A stretch of DNA of 64,000 nucleotides from Actinokineospora bangkokensis. Lineage in GTDB: Bacteria > Actinomycetota > Actinomycetes > Mycobacteriales > Pseudonocardiaceae. The stretch covers positions 1-64,000 of the forward strand of contig NZ_MKQR01000011.1 in NCBI RefSeq assembly GCF_001940455.1, given 5' to 3'. This document shows positions 45,501 through 64,000 of this stretch, one piece after another. Position 1 is the first letter of the stretch, and each line of letters begins with the position of its first letter. The translations under genes were made by a program, and so were the position numbers. The notes under the pieces are model-generated. The model did no database searches. It saw only the letters and a list, made by a program, of their open reading frames with translations, and was not told the origin of the DNA.

Positions 45501-48212
45501 GTCGGCGGGGTCGGGGGTGATGCGCTGCCAGGTGGTGCGGTAGAGCCAGCCCGGGGTGTCGTCGGCGGAGCGGTGGGCCGGGTCGAGCCAGAAGCGCTCG
45601 TGCTGGAAGGCGTAGGTGGGCAGGTCGACCACGCGGCCACCGGCGGTGAAGGCGGACCAGTCGACGCCGCGCCCGCCCGCGTGCAGGGCGGCGAGGGCGC
45701 GCACGGCGGTCTCGGCCTCGTCGCGGTCGCGGACCTGGGCGGGGACGCAGCCCGCGACGGCCGGGGTGAGGGCGGCGTCGGGGCCGACCTCCAGGACGTG
45801 CGCGGCGTCGAGGCGGGCGGCGCCGTCGGCGAAGCGGACCGCGCGGCGGGCGTTGTCGACCCAGTACCCGGCGTCGGCGGGGTCCTGCTCGCCTGCGACG
45901 CCGATGAACTCGACCTGGGCGGGCGAGCGGTCGATGCCCTCCACCACGGCCCGCAGCTCGGCCAGCACCCCGTCGACGTGCGCGGAGTGGAAGGCGTGGC
46001 TGACCTTGAGCAGGGACGCCTTGACCCCGCGCGCCTTGTGCTCGGCCACCACGGCCGCCACGGCGTCGGCGTCACCGGACACCACGACGGACCCGGCGGT
46101 GTTCACCGCGGCGACCTCGACACCTGCGGGCGCGGTGAACCCCGACTCCGGCACGTCGAGGGCGGCCATCGCACCCCGCGCGCTGATCGAGCCCATGAGC
46201 GCGCCGCGCGCGACGACCAGCCGCGCGGCGTCGGCCAGGGAGAACACGCCCGCGGCCCACGCCGCGGCGATCTCGCCCACCGAGTGCCCGATGACCACGT
46301 CCGGCCGCACGCCCCACGACTCGAACAGCCGCACCAGCGCGACCTCGAACGCGAAGATCGCGGGCTGGGCGAACTGGGTCTCGTCGATGCGCGACCCGTC
46401 CGCGACCGCCTCCCGCACCGCGGCGGGGAACAGGCCCAGGACCTCGTCCCACGCCTCGGCGAACGCGGGGAACTCGGCGGCGAGCCCGGCACCCATGCCC
46501 GCGCGCTGCGAACCCTGGCCGGTGAACACGAACGCGGTCCGCCCGCGCGCGGCGGTGCCCCGGATGGCCAGCGAGTCCAGGCCCGCGATCAGCTGCTCGG
46601 CGGTGCGGCCGACGGCGACCCCGCGCGCGGGCAGGTCGGCGCGCCCCTCGACGAGCGTGCGGGCCACGTCGCGCGGGTCGGCGGGGGTGGCCCGCAGGTG
46701 GGCCGCGAGCCGGGAAGCCTGCTCCCGCAGCGCTTCGGGCGTGCGCCCGGACACCGGCCAGGCGAACACGCCGGTGGCCGCGGCGCGCTCGGGCTCGTCG
46801 ACGGCCGGGGCCTGCTCCAGGATCGCGTGCGCGTTGGTGCCGCTGATGCCGAACGACGACACCGCCGCGCGCCGCGGCCGGTCGACGGCGGGCCACGGGC
46901 GGGCCTCGCTGAGCAGTTCGATCGAGCCCGCGGACCAGTCGACGTGCGTGGAGGGCTGGTCCAGGTGCAGGGACTTGGGCAGCACGCCGTGCTGGAGCGC
47001 GCCGAGGAGCTTGATCACCCCGGCGACGCCCGCGGCGGCCTGGGTGTGGCCCAGGTTGGACTTCACCGAGCCCAGGTAGAGCGGTTCGGCGCGGTCGGCG
47101 CCGTAGGTGGCCAGCAGCGCCTGGGCCTCGATCGGGTCCCCGAGGACGGTGCCGGTGCCGTGCGCCTCGACCAGGTCGACCTCGGCGGGGGTGAGCCGGG
47201 CGGCGGCCAGGGCCTTCTGGATGACCCGCCGCTGCGACGGGCCGTTGGGGGCGGTCAGGCCGTTGGACGCGCCGTCGGAGTTGACCGCGGTGCCGCGCAC
47301 CAGGGCGAGCACTCGGTGGCCGTTGCGGCGGGCGGCGGAGAGCCGTTCGAGCAGGACCAGGCCGACCCCCTCGCCCATGCCGGTGCCGTCGGCGGCGTCG
47401 GCGAAGGACTTGCAGCGCCCGTCCGGGGCCAGGCCGCGCTGGCGGGAGAACGCGGTGAACACCTCGGGGGTGGGCATGACGGTCGCGCCGCCCGCGATGA
47501 CCAGCGAGCAGTCGCCGCGGCGCAGCGCGTTGACCCCCAGGTGCAGGGCCACCAGCGAGGACGAGCAGGCCGTGTCGACGGTGAGCGCGGGGCCCTCCAG
47601 GCCGAAGGCGTAGGCGATGCGCCCGGAGATGACGCTGCCCGCGTTGCCGGTGAGCAGGTGCCCCTCGACGCCCTCGGGCACCTCGTGCGCGGCCGAGCCG
47701 TAGCCGGAGTACGCCGCGCCGACCAGGACACCGGTGTCGGCGCCGCGCTGGGCGGCGGGGTCGAGCCCGGCGCGCTCGAACAGCTCCCAGGTGACCTCCA
47801 GCAGCTGGCGCTGCTGCGGGTCCATGGCCAGCGCCTCGCGCGGGGAGATGCCGAACAGGGCGGGGTCGAACTCGCCCGCCCCGGCCAGGAAGCCGCCGTG
47901 CCGGGCGTAGGAGGTGCCGGGGTGGTCGGGGTCGGGGTGGTGCAGGTCGGCGGGCCAGCCCCGGTCCTCGGGGAACGGCTCGACGGCGTCGACGCCGTCG
48001 GCGACCAACTGCCACAGCTGCTCGGGCGAGCCGATCCCGCCGGGGAAGCGGCAGGCGGCGGCGACGACGGCGATCGGTTCGGCGTCGCGGGCCTGGTGGG
48101 CGCGCAGCCGGGCGTCGGTCTCCGCCAGCTCCGCGGTGACGCGGCGCAGGTAGTCCGTCAGCTTCTTCTGCTGGTCGGTCTTCTGCTGGTCGGTCGTTCG
48201 CTGGTCGGTCAT
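39546..48212 (-). CDS. Type I modular PKS, two modules (M4-M5)
   Basis: 2888 aa from ATG 48212. An in-frame ATG 15 nt further upstream (48227) would overlap the preceding stop and leave GAGG inside the coding region, so 48212 is preferred; GAGG at 48221-48218 sits 5 nt upstream. The N-terminus carries a TDQ(Q/R)K repeat followed by the docking helix KKLTDYLRRVTAELAETDARL. M4: KS from about 44, Cys about 216, AT 565-870 (malonyl), KR from 1012, ACP Ser about 1288. M5: KS from 1342, Cys about 1516, AT 1869-2187 (methylmalonyl), dimerisation-type linker about 2195-2260, KR from 2472, ACP Ser about 2770. The docking tail is DDEMFDLLGTKFGIS. Both modules should leave a hydroxyl. It ends 32 nt before the next gene. 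The M4 KR has a one-residue-shorter cofactor loop. Confidence 0.98.
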   Translation of the reverse strand: MTDQRTTDQQKTDQQKKLTDYLRRVTAELAETDARLRAHQARDAEPIAVVAAACRFPGGIGSPEQLWQLVADGVDAVEPFPEDRGWPADLHHPDPDHPGTSYARHGGFLAGAGEFDPALFGISPREALAMDPQQRQLLEVTWELFERAGLDPAAQRGADTGVLVGAAYSGYGSAAHEVPEGVEGHLLTGNAGSVISGRIAYAFGLEGPALTVDTACSSSLVALHLGVNALRRGDCSLVIAGGATVMPTPEVFTAFSRQRGLAPDGRCKSFADAADGTGMGEGVGLVLLERLSAARRNGHRVLALVRGTAVNSDGASNGLTAPNGPSQRRVIQKALAAARLTPAEVDLVEAHGTGTVLGDPIEAQALLATYGADRAEPLYLGSVKSNLGHTQAAAGVAGVIKLLGALQHGVLPKSLHLDQPSTHVDWSAGSIELLSEARPWPAVDRPRRAAVSSFGISGTNAHAILEQAPAVDEPERAAATGVFAWPVSGRTPEALREQASRLAAHLRATPADPRDVARTLVEGRADLPARGVAVGRTAEQLIAGLDSLAIRGTAARGRTAFVFTGQGSQRAGMGAGLAAEFPAFAEAWDEVLGLFPAAVREAVADGSRIDETQFAQPAIFAFEVALVRLFESWGVRPDVVIGHSVGEIAAAWAAGVFSLADAARLVVARGALMGSISARGAMAALDVPESGFTAPAGVEVAAVNTAGSVVVSGDADAVAAVVAEHKARGVKASLLKVSHAFHSAHVDGVLAELRAVVEGIDRSPAQVEFIGVAGEQDPADAGYWVDNARRAVRFADGAARLDAAHVLEVGPDAALTPAVAGCVPAQVRDRDEAETAVRALAALHAGGRGVDWSAFTAGGRVVDLPTYAFQHERFWLDPAHRSADDTPGWLYRTTWQRITPDPADLPADWAPHSPATPAEALALLQGATAPLWFVLPDDGEHTEAIAALGRTAALEVPERWGGLVRVTGPADLGPVVASGEPETAVRDGAVFARRLVRVSGRERWRPRGTVLITGTGGLARETARWCAEQGAERVVLVSRRGLDAETAAALGAEARAADATDRDAVAALVNEVRPTAVVHTAGVLDDGVLDRLTPDRLATVAAPKLAAVRVLAEAVERVGGVEAFVVFSSAAATFGSAGQGNYAAANAELDEFARRARAAGTPVTSLAWGPWAGSGMAADTAGAADRTARGGFAAMDPDRALTALAAAVGTGLPAVTVADIDWGVLGARRAPLFAALPEARRAAAPARETWTDEASALRVVRETAAAVLGHSGVAAVPADSAFRDLGFDSLTAVEFRNLLAEVAGSPLPATLVFDHPTPADLARHLAGTTAAAGSTATAAGADEPIAVVGMACRFPGGVGSPEQLWQLLVDGGDAVGPFPRDRGWDLDSLFHDDPDHPGTTYVREGGFLADATGFDADLFGVSPREALAMDPQQRLLLETSWEALERAGLDPRGVRGSATGVFVGTNGQDYLSLITNSGEPVDGHIATGNAASVVSGRVSYAFGLHGPSVTVDTACSASLVALHLAAQALRSGECDTALAGGVTVMSTPGAYVEFARQRGLAADGRCKPFAAAADGTGWGEGVGVLVVRRLSDALRRGDEVLAVLRGSAVNSDGASNGLTAPNGPAQQRVIRAALAAAGLDGSDVDLVEAHGTGTALGDPIEAQALLATYGADRAEPLYLGSVKSNLGHTQAAAGVAGVIKAVLAMRHGVMPASLHVDAPTPHVDWTSGAVEVLAEARPWPERDRPRRAAVSSFGVSGTNAHVVLEQGPAPEPVASAQPPAVLLPLSAGTAAGVAEQAARLRSALAGGFSPVDVAATLAGRAALAHRAAVVGRSAEDLLEGLAAVSRDEPAAGVARGEATEVDGVVFVFPGQGSQWVGMARELAAESPVFAERLAECAAALSEFVDWSLDEALGDAALLERVDVVQPVLWSVMVSLAEVWRSWGIRPDAVVGHSQGEIAAAVVAGALSLQDGARVVALRSQVLRRLAGRGGMVSVALGEAEVRERIAPFGERVSVAAVNGASAVVVSGEPAALDELVAACEADDVRAKRVPVDYASHSAQVDELRAELLDVLAPVRPRAGAVPVRSTLTGRFEDGTALDADYWFANLRSTVQFADAVTELAGHAFIECSPHPVLTMALPDGVVAVGSLRRGTGGLDRMLLSLGEGVVRGLAPDFAAVAPGRRVDLPTYAFQHERFWPTPATTPAAAGSAADAEFWAAVAGQDPDALAATLRVDADARLTDLLPALAAWRERGTVRDTLDSWRYRVTWEQLPEPTAALGGRWLLVVPEGGAADPWVDPLTRALTARGAQVSRVDLAAGPAEVDPAEVAGDWDGVLSLLALDTRPLPDHPEVSAALAGTTALLRAGIAAPLWCLTRGAVATRPGEAPDDLAAAQVWGLGRVAALEHPRRWGGLVDAPATPTDRAAERLAGVLAGTEDQVAVRPSGVHARRLVRAPLGGAPAPAQWKPEGRVLVTGGTGAIGGHVARWLAARGADSLLLLSRQGPDAPGADALAAELRATGAEVAVVACDAADRGALAAVLAEHPVSAVFHTAGVLDDGVLDALTPASAATVLRPKTTATQNLHDLVGEVSAFVLFSSLASTTGGAGQGNYAAANAHLDAVAERRRATGLPATSVAWGAWGGGGLAEQGTRAARMRQGGLAPMPPELAVAALEQAIDHGDTVVTVADVDWARFSAGFAATRPSPLIGAIPEAAAPDPAERPQAATGLRARLAGLDQRAAADVVLTEVREQIAAVLGRSGGGDVPATKPLKELGFDSLTAVDLRNRLAAACGLDLPATLVFDHPTAEAVAALLTGRLVAGADPATDALRDLAGLEAALAADALDATTRTRVLTRLRALLDDPAEAGPGGDPATFDDATDDEMFDLLGTKFGIS
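39780..44190 (-). other. PKS module M5: KS-AT(methylmalonyl)-KR-ACP
   Basis: [11 protein letters not shown]; loop [24 protein letters not shown] and YASHS (methylmalonyl). A dimerisation-element-like linker (EFWAAVAGQDPDALA, then WRYRVTW) separates AT and KR, as in M2. KR has GGTGAIG, LDD ([10 protein letters not shown]-type) and NYAAAN, and no DH or ER is present. [12 protein letters not shown]. Expected result: CH(OH)-CH(CH3)-CO, a D-type alcohol by the usual B-type rule. Confidence 0.92.
44230..48085 (-). other. PKS module M4: KS-AT(malonyl)-KR-ACP
   Basis: [11 protein letters not shown]; its loop reads LVGAAYSGYGS, unlike the other KSs, fitting its position after the fully reducing module M3. 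AT has [10 protein letters not shown] and SHAFHSAH (malonyl). KR is B-type by LDD (AGVLDDGVL) and keeps [19 protein letters not shown] with catalytic Tyr and Asn. Its Rossmann loop is TGTGGLAR instead of TGGTGxLG, one residue shorter. Expected product is a beta-hydroxyl if the KR still binds NADPH. Confidence 0.88.
48166..48210. repeat. 15-bp tandem repeat, three copies, in the N-terminus of the M4-M5 gene
   Basis: TTCTGCTGGTCGGTC occurs exactly at 48166-48180 and 48181-48195, with a degenerate third copy GTTCGCTGGTCGGTC at 48196-48210 ending at the start codon. It encodes TDQRT-TDQQK-TDQQK ahead of the docking helix and lengthens the disordered N-terminus without changing frame. Confidence 0.85.
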
Positions 48213-48219
48213 CGCTGCC

Positions 48220-63759
<15,540 letters not shown>

Positions 63760-63776
63760 GGTGCGCTCCCGGGCCG

Positions 63777-64000
63777 TCAGGCGTCTGTGTGGTCGAGGGC
63801 GAGCTGGATCAGCCGGTCGGCGTCCATCTCGTCGATGTCGTCGAGGTCGGCGCCGCCGAGGTCGGTGCCGCCGTCCACCGGGTCCCCGCCGCCGAGGTCA
63901 TCGGCGGCCGCGGGGGCGTCGGGGCTGTCGGATCCGTCTGGGCCGGAGCGCTCGCCCGGGTCGCGGGCCAGCTCCAGCAGGGCGTCGAGCAGGCCCGCGG
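63777..64000 (-). CDS. Type I modular PKS, C-terminal end only (gene runs off right edge)
   Basis: The last 74 codons of an upstream polyketide synthase are visible, ending at TGA 63779-63777. The sequence begins with a helix ([13 protein letters not shown]), continues as an Asp/Gly/Pro-rich linker, and ends [21 protein letters not shown], a typical C-terminal docking segment of an actinomycete PKS subunit. It should hand the growing chain to the next protein, whose ATG lies 17 nt downstream (63759), so the two genes are probably co-transcribed. No catalytic domain is inside the window, so module number and chemistry cannot be given. The tail type ([11 protein letters not shown]) differs from the EDIFDFID or EELFDLLD tails of the other genes here, suggesting a separate docking specificity at this junction. 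The reading frame was translated by hand and is open to the window edge. Confidence 0.88.
   Translation of the reverse strand, partial: AGLLDALLELARDPGERSGPDGSDSPDAPAAADDLGGGDPVDGGTDLGGADLDDIDEMDADRLIQLALDHTDA

Overview
The window is the interior of one very large modular type I (cis-AT) polyketide synthase locus. All coding is on the minus strand. Six consecutive megasynthase genes are visible: the last 74 codons of one gene (64000-63777), four complete genes (63759-48220, 48212-39546, 39513-27094, 26775-12589) and a sixth that starts at 12558 and runs off the left edge. The very high G+C content, the strong G/C third-position bias, the GTG starts and the PKS sequence style point to a high-G+C actinomycete. 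I cannot place the genus or name the product.

There are 14 ketosynthase-containing modules, M1-M14 in transcription order. M1-M3 are in the first complete gene: KS-AT(methylmalonyl)-DH-KR-ACP, KS-AT(mm)-KR-ACP, KS-AT(mm)-DH-ER-KR-ACP. M4-M5 follow: KS-AT(malonyl)-KR-ACP, KS-AT(mm)-KR-ACP. M6-M8 are three malonyl ketoreducing modules. M9-M11 are mm-DH-KR, mal-KR, mm-DH-KR. M12-M14 are mal-KR, mm-DH-KR, mal-KR, with M14 cut inside or just after its KR. AT specificity is read from the GHSQGE/YASHS motifs (methylmalonyl) versus GHS(V/I)GE/HAFH (malonyl). If every domain works and the genes act in this order, the 14 modules add a 28-carbon backbone with seven methyl branches, nine hydroxyls and four trisubstituted alkenes. 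It has a polyol middle (M4-M8) and a thrice-repeated allylic alcohol unit CH2-CH=C(CH3)-CH(OH) from M9-M14. No loading module and no thioesterase is present, so the line extends beyond both ends.

The proteins should be joined by docking domains. The first junction (upstream gene to M1) uses a visibly different docking pair from the other four. Four of the five junctions are 7-32 nt long, which suggests polycistronic transcription and translational coupling. The exception is the 318-nt gap 26776-27093. It holds a 12-bp-stem hairpin just after the M6-M8 gene, and a promoter-like element preceded by helically phased TAGGGGT repeats in front of the M9-M11 gene. This is the only visible transcriptional break and the best candidate control point.

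The most interesting signals are fourfold. (1) A short KS motif tracks the predicted oxidation state of the incoming chain across all modules. (2) Near-identical, lower-G+C patches are shared between AT or KR domains of distant modules, suggesting recombination. (3) In-frame short tandem duplications lie at KS-AT junctions and at one docking N-terminus. (4) The regulatory gap itself.
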